A stretch of 64,000 bases of DNA from Prinsepia uniflora. Lineage: Eukaryota > Streptophyta > Magnoliopsida > Rosales > Rosaceae. Of the stretch, positions 10,282 to 21,148 are shown piece by piece. Below the pieces are notes generated by a model. It was given only the letters and a program-made list of their open reading frames with translations. It was not told the DNA's origin and did no database searches. The stretch spans positions 43,115,651 through 43,179,650 of the forward strand of contig CM064867.1 in NCBI GenBank assembly GCA_032719365.1, in the 5' to 3' direction. The number at the start of each line of letters is the position of its first letter. Position 1 is the stretch's first letter. The translations under genes were made by a program, and so were the position numbers.

Positions 10282-11763
10282 TGTCACGACCCATCCCAAT
10301 CCCCCTCGGGATTATAAGGGAATGTTCCATGCTCCCGTCTGACACGAAATGTCAAACAAGGGATAATCAGAACCTTCAGCCCGACCGGGCTTCCAGAGCA
10401 CGTCAGGATCCGGTGGAGGAGTGTGATGTCTTGGTCTCTGCTACACCCCACATCTGTGATCAACCTGAAGGGCATTAAAATCATTTAAAAGCTGTGAGTG
10501 GACGAAAATAAATAAGATCATAAAACTCATTTCATTAAAAAGACATTTATGCCCTTCACTAAAAAGCATGCATGCATTCGAAAATAATTTACCAAACCAT
10601 TTATTCAAATAACCATTATTAGGGTCTCAGCCCCAAATTCCGTAAATCCAAGTCATACGGGCCCCTGCCCAAATCCATTTACACAAATCCATAACATATC
10701 AACCGTATGTGGGAACTTAGCCCAAAACCGTAAATCCAAGTACGCAGGAACTCAGCCCAAAACCATACAACATAGAAATACCATTTCTGAAATCCAATTA
10801 CCATTTCATAAATCCAATAAAGCATGTTTACCAAATATCATATAACCAATCCTGTCACGGTTTCCAAAGCAACACGCATGCTACCCGGGGTCTCAAATCC
10901 CAAGTCTCCCCAGGGTGCACCCAGGTCAGTGTCCGCAGATCATTGACCCTCCCTGGGGGTTATAATTCATATATGCCTTCCTGAGAGTAAGGTACCCCAC
11001 GGGGGCGACTCCACTCAGTTAGTGCTCCGTGACTACTCCGGGGTCCTCCTAGGCCAACGACCCTCCTCAGAGAAGACAATCCATAAATACAAGGATGGTA
11101 TATGAAAAACGTTTTCGAATTCATTCTTAAAACCTTTCAGACCTTTCAAAGGATCCATGCCTGGTCCCCATAAACCGTCATGAAACCAGAAATCCATGTT
11201 TACAAATCCAAAACCATTTAGCGTCTCCGAAGCTGTAATCACCTTTATAAACCATAAGTGGGACTCGTGCCCGATATCATAAACCGATCATGTAAACCAA
11301 CTAGGCCTCAGGCCCGATTTCATAAACCAACTGAGCCTCAAGTCTAATTTCGTAAACTAACTGGGCCTCCAGCCCGATTTCGTAAACCAACTGGGCCTCA
11401 AGCCCGATGCCTTATTAAACCAAATGGACTCCAAGTCCAAGAGTCCGTAAATCAAATGGGTCTCATGCCTGATTTCATATTTCAAAATCCAAAATCAATC
11501 CACGAACCAATTGGGCCCTTGGCCCGATAATGTTACTAAAATGGACTTCAAGTCTGAGGGTTTCCCAAACAAATGGGTCTCATGCATGAGCTTACCTTTT
11601 CAAATCCAAAACCATCTCATTAAACCATTATCGAAACCATAAGCACGTATAATCAGTGCAAAACCATAAACCTTGATATACATATTTGGAAATGACCTCG
11701 AAATACGTGTAAATATGTAAATCACCAATATCCCAATCATCATCATAGAAATCACATATGTAA
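10282..11763 (-). mobile_element. T3 left LTR, 3'-terminal part (R/U5 side)
   Basis: Very similar to 15233-15600 over the first 370 bp, then to 26549-27300. It carries TGTGAGTGGAC at the intron-end position (about 10495), CATGCATGCATT, and a run of about nine degenerate AACTGGGCCTCAAGCCCGAT-type repeats (11270-11580). It stops at 11763, where a different LTR begins. Confidence 0.75.
11270..11580. repeat. Degenerate ~30-bp GGGCCTCAAGCCC repeats
   Basis: About nine units, each with a short inverted pair (GGGC..GCCC) and the linker GATTTCATAAACCAACT. Similar arrays lie at 27130-27300 and, in other forms, in every LTR at this position. Confidence 0.65.
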
Positions 11764-14359
11764 TGACCCGACCTACCCCCAATCCCGCGGGATTAAGGGC
11801 TAAGCCATGCTCCCGTGAAACTGACGTGCGGCATGAAGGCTAACCCGACGTCTAACCTCCACGTAACACGTAAGCCGGACAAGGGATTCCCAAGCGAACC
11901 ATCCAAAATTTTTTGGACTTCCCAGAGCCCGCAGAATCTATTGTGGATCGCGTGTCTGATGTCCGCATCTCTCTAACAACAGCTTGCACCGCATCAAACA
12001 TGGAGGGTATCGAAAACATAAAAGAATGTGAATGGACAAAAATAAAGAATACGTTCAGAAAACAATTTATAAGAAAGGACAGTTATACCCTCTATTCAAA
12101 ACCAATGCATGCATATAAAACCCATTTCATAAAACCATTTCATATCCAAGATAAGAAAACCATCAATGAAAACCGTAATCATTTCTTTTTCTCAAATCCA
12201 TAACTCAAATCCAGGGTCTCGGCCCAAAATCATAAATCCTCATCAAAGTACGGGAACTCAGCCCAAAATCCACAAAATCCACAAAATCCAAATCATCCGG
12301 GCCATAGCCCTAAACATCTGAAAACCAGTGAAAAACCAAAGTAAAAGATCAATCAATCAAGTTGTTGAATCTCAAGCGCGCCGAGTCTTTAAACTCAATA
12401 CCCATGCGTATAATCAGGCCTTCCCAGTATATCAACGAGTCTTCAAACTCAAAACATAAGCAACAGGCCTCGGGGGATATCACAATAACCGAGTCTTTAA
12501 ACTCAAAACATATCAATCCAGGGCCCTCCCCCATCATCAATCAACCGAGTCTTTAAATTCAAAACCAGATCCAACTGTATCCGAGTCTTTAAACCCAAAA
12601 CCAAGTTTCAACGGGTCTTTAAACCCAAAACCAAGTGAAAATCATAGAAAATCCATATCCGAATTCGCAATCATGATTCCGTAAGCTGGCATCCGGAATC
12701 ATCATTCTGAATCCAAATCTAGAAATTCACTTTCAAGTTCCAAAACCGAATCAGGAATCATATTTCTGAAATCTGATTTCAAAATTCGAACTCACATTTA
12801 TCGAAATCACTTTTATGAACAGGGCTTCAAACTCGAAATCACTTTTCCAAAATCCATTATAAATCATTGAAATCAAATCATATTTAAGTCCCAAAGTTGT
12901 ATCATCGAAACCATTATCAAATCATAGCATAAAAGCATATCTCGTAAAACGTACAATTTCGTAAATATCTCGAAATACGTGCAAAACTGAAAATCATCAA
13001 GATCATAATCATAAACATATAAATCACGTAGAGAAAACATATAAAACATTTATACATGCATCATAAGTTCGAAAGCAAAGTCCACTCATAGACCATTCGC
13101 GTTGGCGCCTCAATACGCGTGCAATTACGCTTTCCCGGCTAATCCATTGTCATCAGCTTTCCTGAACCAGTCCAAATTCCATTATAAGGTCACTAAATAC
13201 TTCATAAAGCTTCTACTAAAGTTCTGTAATTTTCTCAAATTTTTAACTATTTTTAAACGAGTCCTAAAACCTTCGGACATCCCGAAACATATCGAGACAA
13301 TGTCTGATCGACTCGAAACCAGTGCCAAAATGTTCGTTACATCGATTACATCATTTCACATGCTGAACACTTCCCCATTAGAGGCACCACGTGCCTCCCA
13401 AAGGGGCTGCGTGTGGGCCTCACGCACGACACTATTCATCATCTCCTTCCTCCCGCCGACCCGGTTCAGACCAGTTCGAATCGGCTCAGGCGGTTCACGG
13501 CTATTTTTCAATGTTTTTCAATCCAATTTCGATCATTCTTCTCCCACTAGTTTCGTCTACACATTTCCAATCAAACTACAACTTTAAATCATGAAATTAA
13601 GGCCTCAATCTTACCTTCCACATGGAGATCACAGGTCCTGTTTTTCCTCCTAACTGTTTTCATGACTCTGGCCATTTCCAGCCGTGGTTTCAGGCTCAAG
13701 CTCCTCCTAAGACCTCCAGGGACCTCATTCAAATATCCATTCCAATCGTCAAATACCAAAACACGAGTTACCAAATTCAATTTGAAAACAGAAAAGGCAC
13801 GGTTAAAGACCCTACCTTCACCGTCATCCACTGTCGTGGCCTCCACCAACACTCACTCGACCTCTTATCCCTCTTCGTATCACAATTGATAGATGATGAT
13901 GCCTGCAGGTGGGTCGAGTGTCAGAGCCTCACAATCTCCTCTGTTTTCCTCACGATAGCCTCTGCTCCAAGGTTCCCAGCCACCATCCACGGCAGCCGTC
14001 GTAGTAGCACCACCGTAGTTTCTCGTCCCTCATTGCCATCACACATAACTCACAAAGATAAGGAGGATTGCCTTATTTTCTTCACGGTTCACTCACACAG
14101 GTCCCTCATAACTTTTTCCTCGAATGTCAGAATCGGACGTGCCACCTGTCTATGAACTCGTGACGTCTCGAACTACGTCACAGTCATCGGCCGAACTCCG
14201 TTTGACCGTCCGAGTGAAAAGTCAACATTTTACCCATTCCAGGGGCAAGATCGTCATTTCACACAGTCCGTCCGAAATTACCCAACTAAGCATCGATTTA
14301 ATTCTCTAATTCGTCATTAAACACTAATCTAATCCCGATTTCCGGGATGGGTCATTACA
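11764..14359 (-). mobile_element. Complete LTR (2596 bp) following the T3 left LTR fragment
   Basis: Begins TGACCCGACC and ends GATGGGTCATTACA, followed at once by a polypurine tract complement and internal sequence, so it acts as the 3' LTR of the internal region 14360-15232. It is the expected full length for this family (T7 left LTR 2602 bp) but is clearly diverged from the T3 right LTR. No second copy of the flanking TGTAA (11759-11763) is found at its right end, which argues against simple insertion. It includes GAGTCTTTAAACTC-type repeats (12370-12620), GTCCACTCATAGACC (about 13079) and a donor-like GGAAG|GTAAGA (GT at 13614-13613). Open frames of 161 and 177 codons at 13102-14155 (+) are antisense to the LTR leader and show no domain. 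Confidence 0.75.
12370..12620. repeat. GAGTCTTTAAACTC repeat cluster
   Basis: Six or more copies of CCGAGTCTTTAAACTCAAAA or CGGGTCTTTAAACCCAAAAC, each able to form a small stem (GGGT/ACCC or GAGT/ACTC) around TTTAAA. The same unit occurs in T6, T11 and T12. Confidence 0.7.
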
Positions 14360-14363
14360 ATCT

Positions 14364-14385
14364 CCCCCCCCCCCCCCCCCCCCTT
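14364..14385 (-). other. T3 polypurine tract expanded to 22 G (minus strand)
   Basis: An uninterrupted run of C on the plus strand, next to TTAAAGAATTTCGTCTTCGA, the complement of the conserved box that precedes the polypurine tract. The run length may be inflated by sequencing. Confidence 0.7.
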
Positions 14386-15218
14386 AAAGAATTTCGTCTT
14401 CGAAATTCCGAATCTCGTACGTCTGCAACTTTCTAGGGGAATCCAACTTATCTTGCACCTGGGTCTCCTAGTCGGTATCCATCACTTACCAATCCAGCAT
14501 TAACCTGACAGTTCCCAAACTGTCAACACATTTCCGCCAAGCGAACCAATTCAACCAACTTTCAGTCCTTCTGGCGAATCATCCCATTCTCACCGGGGTC
14601 AATATAGTTCCAACTAGTACCCAAGGTACCTCTAACGTCACACTACCCGACACTCATGGCCCAACCACCACTCTGTACGCCAAAACACTACTACTACCAG
14701 TCTCATTATCCTCAATCCTTGTTCGAGTCAAGCGTACCTCGTACCAACGCCTTAGTACATCGTGCGAGTCTGCCGTCAATAGGAATAATTCTCACCTCGC
14801 AACCAATTTGCAAGACGGCATCTACCGACCTCGGTTGTACGATCCGTGCTACTTCTGTCAGCGATTCGTGCCGACCTCACTAGAGTCACACAATTCACAA
14901 CTCATAATGACCTGACCATCGAATGGTCTCAACTCCACACTATTGTCATATCCGATCCTACCATATCGAGATAGACTATCCCGACATAACCGTCCCATGG
15001 TCAAAACACTAAAGTACTGTTACGTTCATCCCTCAGTGGGGTCCCACACTACCAAACTACGACAGAACTATGGCATACTCATGCATCAAATGCCGAACCA
15101 AAACTATCCACGATTCAATTCCACTAAATATCATACCGGTATCCTAACTATTTGGTTGATAATGAACTGCATCCCATAGAGACATCACATCCTCGACCTC
15201 TAGCTCAAGAGTAAACCT

Positions 15219-15230
15219 GCTCCAATACCA
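15219..15230 (-). other. T3 primer binding site, decayed
   Basis: GCTCCAATACCA is the complement of TGGTATTGGAGC, two changes from TGGTATCAGAGC (initiator tRNA-Met). It abuts the right LTR, which begins TATCACGACCC. Confidence 0.7.
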
Positions 15231-15232
15231 CT

Positions 15233-15600
15233 TATCACGACCCATCCCAATCCCCCTAGATTATCACAGAATCTGCCATACTCCCGTCTAACACGAAGTG
15301 TCAAACAAAGAATAATCAGAACCTTCAGCCCGACCGGGATTCTAGAGCGCGCCAGGATCCGGTGGAGGAGTGTGATGTCTCAGTCTCTGCTACAGCCCGC
15401 ATCAGTGATCAACCTGAAGTGCATTAAAATCATATAAAGGTTGTGAGTGGACGAAAATAAATAGGATCATAAAACACATTTCATAAAAAGACATTTATGC
15501 CTTTCACTAAAACACTTGCATGCATTCGAAAACAATTTACCAAACCATTTATTCAAATAACCATTATTAGGGTCTCAGCCCCTAATTCCTTAAATCCAAG
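15233..15600 (-). mobile_element. T3 right (5') LTR, part 1
   Basis: The first 368 bp from the LTR's U5 end, nearly identical to 10282-10655. It is interrupted by T4 after CCAAG (15596-15600) and resumes at 26549. Confidence 0.85.
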
Positions 15601-16135
15601 TGTAACGACCCGTCCCAAATTCCTAGATTAGATTAGTGGCTAATCACGATTAGTGGCTAATCACGATTAGTGAGGTTAATCCGTGATTAGTTGGGCGAAA
15701 TCGGACGAACGATGCGAAATAACCGTTTTGCCCTTAGCCGTGGGTAAAACGTTAACTTTTCATTCGGACTGTCAAATAGACTTTGACCGATGACCATGAC
15801 GTAGTTCGTGACGTCACGAGTTCATAGACAGGTGGCACGTTCAATTCTGACATTCGAGGAGGAAGTTATGACGTTCGGAAGTTTAGGGGCATTTTGGTAA
15901 TTTTGAGTAAAAGGTGTCAAATGTTGACTTTTTGACCAACATGTCCAATGGCCGAGGGCCGAGGACCATTACGTAGATAAGGACGATATGAATCCATAGA
16001 CAGGCGACACGTCGAATTCGGACGTTCGACGGCGAGGTTACGGTTCACGGAAGTTCAAGTGCACTATTGCACGAATTACGAAATAACTTAACTTTTGGAC
16101 TTTAGTGGGGCGCAGATATTTAATGGAGGCCCAAT

Positions 16136-16160
16136 GGATGAGTGACAAGTGTCACCCATC
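16136..16160. promoter_or_regulatory. Conserved LTR palindrome, T4 copy
   Basis: GGATGAGTGACA-AG-TGTCACCCATC, one arm mismatch, about 535 bp from the LTR start and about 235 bp before the first donor-like site. The deleted T4 right LTR lacks it. Confidence 0.6.
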
Positions 16161-17017
16161 AACATGCCACCTATATTGATTCATGCATCGACCATCCTTT
16201 TCATTTCTTCATTCAAACACAAACAACCCACCCGATCTCATTTTTTCTCTCATCTGTGCAACCTAAACCCATCCAACCTTCAACCCATGATCAGCTGGGA
16301 GGACCAGAGAGACTGAGGGAGCTGAGGATGGCTGCTGGAAGCCTGAACCGCCATCCACGGCGGCGAGAGGAGGAAAAACTCGAGAATGCACCCGGTTAGC
16401 CCATTTTCGATCCATTTTCCATTTTTATTGTTATGGGTCGTTTTTGATGGTTTTAATGAATCCATTAGGTTGTTAGGAAGTCATTAGGAAGGTTTTAGGA
16501 AGCTTGGGACGGCTGCGAAGCCTTGGGCGGATTTTCGAAACATTGAACCGTTTGGTTCAAAATCAAACCATATGATTTAGGTGTTTTTAGGTAGTTTGAA
16601 TGATTAGAAATGATAGGGAATGAAGAAATAGGAATTATAGGATTTATTAGGGTTGAAATCGGACCAAAACAAAGGGAGGAAAGCACTGAACCGGTCACGT
16701 CGGTTCAGCACAATGCTGTGAACAGTGAACCGGTTCAGCTGGAGGTTAGAGACGATGAACAATGTTTTGGACCTTTTAGGGGCGCATGGGGGCGCGTGAT
16801 CAGTAATTTGGGAATGTATTCAACACGTGAAATCTTCTATTCGATGTAATGAACATTTTGGGGCTGGTTTCGTGTCGATCAGACACCGTTTCGATATGTT
16901 TCGGGGCATCAGAATGTTTAGGATCGGTTTAAAAATAGTTAAAATTACCGAAAAATTACGGGGCTTTGGTAGGAGGTTAATAAGGTATTTAGTAACCTTC
17001 TATTCCAATTTGGACAG

Positions 17018-17095
17018 GTATGGGAGTCCCGGTGATAGCAATCGGCTCGGGAGAGCCGTCAGGCACACAAATCGAGGCGGCAACTCGGACGGTCT
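17018..17095 (+). other. Putative 78-bp internal leader exon, T4 LTR
   Basis: Bounded by TTTGGACAG and GTGAGTGG. Its counterparts are 77 bp in T1 (689-613), 78 in T2 (4978-5055), 77 in T5 (22554-22630), 79 in T7 (33104-33026), 65 in T8 (40612-40676) and 61 in both T11 (60356-60416) and T12 (62271-62211). It does not look coding. Splicing is predicted, not shown. Confidence 0.5.
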
Positions 17096-18740
17096 GTGAG
17101 TGGACTTTCTTTCTGAAATCAATGCATGCATAAATATTTTATATATGTTTTAATGTTTTTTGGGTTGCCTTGAGTGCATTTTGGTGTGTGTTTACGTATG
17201 GGCACGTACTTCGAGGTTTTCAGGTTTTATACGTGCTTATACACGCTTATGCTTTCGATTTTCATGAAATGGTTTTGAAAAGCAAAACGACCCGTTTTGT
17301 CTTGATTACTCGGGCATGAGACCCATTTGGATTTGGTTTTGACTCGGGCATGAGGGCCTATTGATGACCTACGGGTCTGAGCCGTGGTCGCGACGGGTGT
17401 TGTGTGCACGGCGACGGGCGACGGATGACGTGACGCTCGCCTCCGGATTGGGAAAAGTTCCTTCCGGAGAGGTCACGATGCACGTCCCGTTGTCGAGCAG
17501 CCACTGGAGGCTCGACTTTGGACTGCTGACGGTTTAGAGGATCGATCGGCGACGTGTGCACCATGGTCCCGAGATGGTCACGGCAGTGATGTGTTCACGG
17601 CGACATACCAGGATTAAGAGCGGTCCTGGATTGATGGTGGCACGCATCGCTATGATCGGAATCGTGACTGACCCTGAGATATCGGGTTCGATGCCCAGTT
17701 GATTCGAGTTCAGGCTCGATAACCAGTTCATTGGGAAATCGGGCTAGAAGCCCTATTGAGTCTTATATTCGGGCGGAAGGCCCAGTTGATTTGTGTCATC
17801 GGACGTGAGTTCCGTTTTTATGGTTTTTTATACGAGTATGTGTATACCCTCCTTACGAGATTATTGATTGGACTCCTCCAGCGTCGACCTGAAGAGTCAC
17901 GATCCACATACCGGAGTGGGTATCCCCATAGGGATCCCGTTCCAAGAGTGGAGGTTACTTATGATGTTGTGGTCCCGGACCAGATTCCAGAGAGATATGT
18001 GGACTAGATCTAGAGAGAGAGCTCGGACTAGATCCATAGATTGAGCCTTCGAGATGGAGAATTTCTGGGAGAAGACTCGAAGTGAGACCCCGAGTAGTGT
18101 GCACACTAGTATAGTGATGACATCGTGACTATATCGGGGATGTGATCCCTAGGGGCTGTGTGCCCCGAGCTGGCATCTTCTCCGGAAGTGCCTACGATGG
18201 GTCATATATGTATATATGTATACATGTGTGTAATTTCACTGAGTTGGCGTCGGGATGTGACCCTCGCGTATTTGGTTTTAGGCTGAGACCCTTATGATGT
18301 GGTTTTGGGACGAGTTCCCACGTGTTTTGAGTTGGGCGGAGGTCCCAGGTATTTGATTGTCGGATTTCGGGCCAAGGCCCAAATGACTTGATGGTTCATG
18401 ACGGTTTATGGGAACCGGGCATGAACCCTAGAAATGGGTTTTGAATGCAGGCATATGTTTTTAATGAAGGGCATAAAGGTCTTTTATGAAGATGTTTTTT
18501 TTTATATAAAATATTTTTTTTGTCCACTCACAACCTTTGTATTTTGAATGCCCTTCAGGTTGATCGCGGATGCAGCTGTAGTAGAGACGAGACATTCACA
18601 TTCCTCCTTCGAATCCTGGCGTACTCTGATAGCCCGATTGGCCAAAGGACCGAAATATCCCAGTTCTGACACTTCGTGTTAGACGGGAGCAAGCACGTCC
18701 CACGCTAATCCCGAGGGATTTGGGACGGGTCCTGTCAACT

Positions 18741-18752
18741 TGGTATCAGAGC
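18741..18752 (+). other. T4 primer binding site (tRNA-iMet)
   Basis: TGGTATCAGAGC three bases after the LTR end. Confidence 0.9.
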
Positions 18753-21148
18753 ATGGTTGCTCGTGTTACTCTGAATTCCAGAGCGTATTTTGTGCGATAC
18801 TCTGTACGCAGGTCGAGGATGTGATATCTCAATGGGCTACAGTTCGTTATTAACTTGATAGTTGGGGATGCCGGTATGATAGTTAGTAAGTTTGAATCGT
18901 GGAACGTCTTGGTTCGGCACTAAATGCCGGGGTTTCCATAGTTCTGTCATAGGTGACAGTGTGGGACCCTACGAAAGGATGAATGTAACGGTACTTTCGA
19001 GTTTTGGTCGTGAGACGGTTAGTTGGGATCGCCTTTCACGATGTCGTAGGATCGGTTCCGACGACTGGTTGGGAGTTGTGACTATCCGATGGTCGGATAT
19101 TGTTGAGTTAGATGGATTTACTGCTTCTGGTGGTTAGCAGTCGAGTTCGTGGAACTCTGGTTGAATTTATGGCAGTTGGCAGCTGGATTCGAGGAATCCT
19201 GGTTGGATTGACGGTAGGATTGGATTGACGTCCTTTGCGATGTCGAGACCGCGTAGTTGGTTAATTCGTGGAGTGTACTGCGGTTGGCAGTAGCAGTTGG
19301 TTTCAGAGTGACCCTAGGTGTGATCGTGGAACCCTACTTTAGGGTGTATGGTTCAGAAAGGTGAGTTGGCGAGTGGTTTGACTTTGACGAGTATTCGGAT
19401 TTGAGGCCGTTAGTCGGTCTAGTCATGTCAGCTTGTGATAGGACTGCACTTCGCAGTCGAGGTTGTATTTATCGGTTAAACTTAGTTGGTTGTCGTGCTA
19501 CTCAGTTGTGGTTTGGTGTAACTAAGGTCATGAGTGACCTAGTATACTACATTGGTTGAGTCGAGTTACGACTGGTTCGAGTTTGGTTGGACAAGTTATC
19601 AGGATTGGTACATGTCGATGGAATCCCGGAGCGGGGATACATATTAGTTGGTACGAGCGGTTAATTCCGTTGGATACGAATCTCGATGGCGATGTCTGGT
19701 AGTTAGGTCTGCACTAGTCTATGGTAGGCACTACTACCGAGAGTGGTTGTAGTTAAGTTTGTTTGGAATCGGGGACGTTCAGGGATGTTTCCTTTTCTCG
19801 TATGAGTTGTCAGGGTGACTGTACCCAACGTTGTTGGGTACGATGGAGGCAGAGTTTCTCCTATTCGAGCAGAGGTACGAGATCGTCGTTCGGTATGAGC
19901 GGAGATCCAGGGTTGTCAGATTTGCACTCTGTGTGCCGATGCTGATACTGATACTGATGACTGTGTGCCGATGCTGGTACTGATATTAGTGTTAGTGTGC
20001 TGGTACTGGCGCAGGTACTGGTGCCGGTGATCGTGATGACGGTGAGTTACGAGTCGGGATGTGACTCCGTCAAGATAGGGCATATGTTCGGTATCTGTGG
20101 TCCCAAAGAGGATCTCAGATAGAGTTAAATTGGTTAGGGGACACGTGGTTGATGTCCGGGTATGTTGTTTCCAATCTTGTTGGAACTTCGGAATTGTGAG
20201 AGGTTGCGATTGAGGTGACGAGGGGAATGCAGGATTTCCGCATTAGTAATGGGTATTTCGAAGTCATTAGGGTGACTTCTCAGGTTCTACCGTGTTAGAT
20301 GACGGTAGATGTGGTAGACGATGGTTGCGTCACCAGTACATTGGTCGTGTATTGGTTGGTGGACTCGTATTTGTCTTGGGTCATTAGGAGGAGTTGAGTA
20401 TATCGAAGTTAGGTGACTGAGATTTTTCATCTTCTGCTTGGTGGCAGACGATGTTGGATTACGTGATGTGGTGAGTGCAATGAGTTTTGGTTGCATTCAC
20501 GTAGGTTGAATTTTGATGTCATTGCTTTGAATCATTCTTGATTTTTCCTCGATGGAATGACAAGGATCGATACGAGATAATCATCGAGAACCCACAGTCT
20601 CGGCGTGTCTCGTCGTTGACTGATTTGTTTAGATGTGGGAAATGGTTGAGGACCTTAGGCGTTGTGATGAATCTCGATCGTGATGTTCATGGTCGGGTGA
20701 TGTAGTGATGGATTTGGATCGTGATCTCGATGATCCAGATAGGTGGAGAGTTTATCACTCTTACTGGGATGTTTGAGTGGAGCATGATTGGACTGAACTT
20801 CTTTTCGATGTGAATCCCATATGGTGTATTACTCAGGTGAGTAAGTGTCTGATGAGGTCGAATTTTGTCAGCTTAGATGTGTTGATGTTGGGATTGGATT
20901 CCCTATGAAGTCAATCTAATGTATGTCGAGGTAATTGTTTAACAGGTATCCGATAGGTTCGGATATAGTGCGTCTCGGTAGATGTGAACGAGATTTCAGG
21001 TTTTGGAATCCAATTGCTGGATGACGATTCAGGATTTGATTTTGGAACTTGAAAGAGGATTTCTGGATTTGGGTTTTGGAATCGGATTCTGGGTGACAAT
21101 TCAGGATTTGATTCTAGAGCGTGACAATGGATTTTCTTTTATGGATTT
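18753..21148 (+). mobile_element. T4 internal region, left part, non-coding
   Basis: No gag start and no long frame. It is homologous over much of its length to T7's internal region read on the minus strand: 19281-19350 (TGTACTGCGGTTGGCAGTAG.. GGTGTGATCGTGGAACCC) matches 37680-37760. A small repeat of CTGATACTGATACTGATGA/CTGGTACTGG units lies at about 19930-20030. The last five bases, GATTT, are the left TSD of T5. Confidence 0.75.
19930..20030. repeat. Short CTGATA/CTGGTA tandem repeat
   Basis: A degenerate 6-bp and about 30-bp repeat (TGTGTGCCGATGCTGATACT and variants) inside the T4 internal region. Confidence 0.55.

Larger units (their letters stand above)
14360..15232 (-). mobile_element. 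T3 internal region (873 bp, non-coding)
   Basis: Lies between the LTR at 14359 and the primer binding site. Read on the minus strand it matches the start of the T4 internal region: both contain GTGTGGGACCC.., then GATGAACGTAACAGTAC (T4: GATGAATGTAACGGTAC), then GGTAGGATCGG. It is far shorter than in T4 (about 3.4 kb) or T7 (3.9 kb), so most has been lost. No protein domain; the small open frames are not conserved. Confidence 0.75.
15601..18737 (+). mobile_element. T4 left (5') LTR, 3137 bp
   Basis: The complete LTR of T4. Near its start a short TGGCTAATCACGATTAG unit is duplicated. U3 block 1 (about 15785-15900) and block 2 (about 15961-16060) are diverged copies of each other. Palindrome 16136-16160. 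Putative leader: donor CCCG|GTTAGC (GT 16395), acceptor GGACAG ending 17017, 78-bp exon 17018-17095, donor TCT|GTGAGT (GT 17096), GTCCACTCACA at 18522-18532, acceptor CTTCAG ending 18558, last exon to the LTR end. Small GGGC..GCCC repeats fill 17290-17800. Confidence 0.9.

Noticed and set aside
13102..14155. Open frames of 161 and 177 codons on the plus strand as possible genes
   Set aside because: They lie antisense within a complete minus-strand LTR, have no domain, and overlap LTR leader sequence conserved for non-coding reasons.
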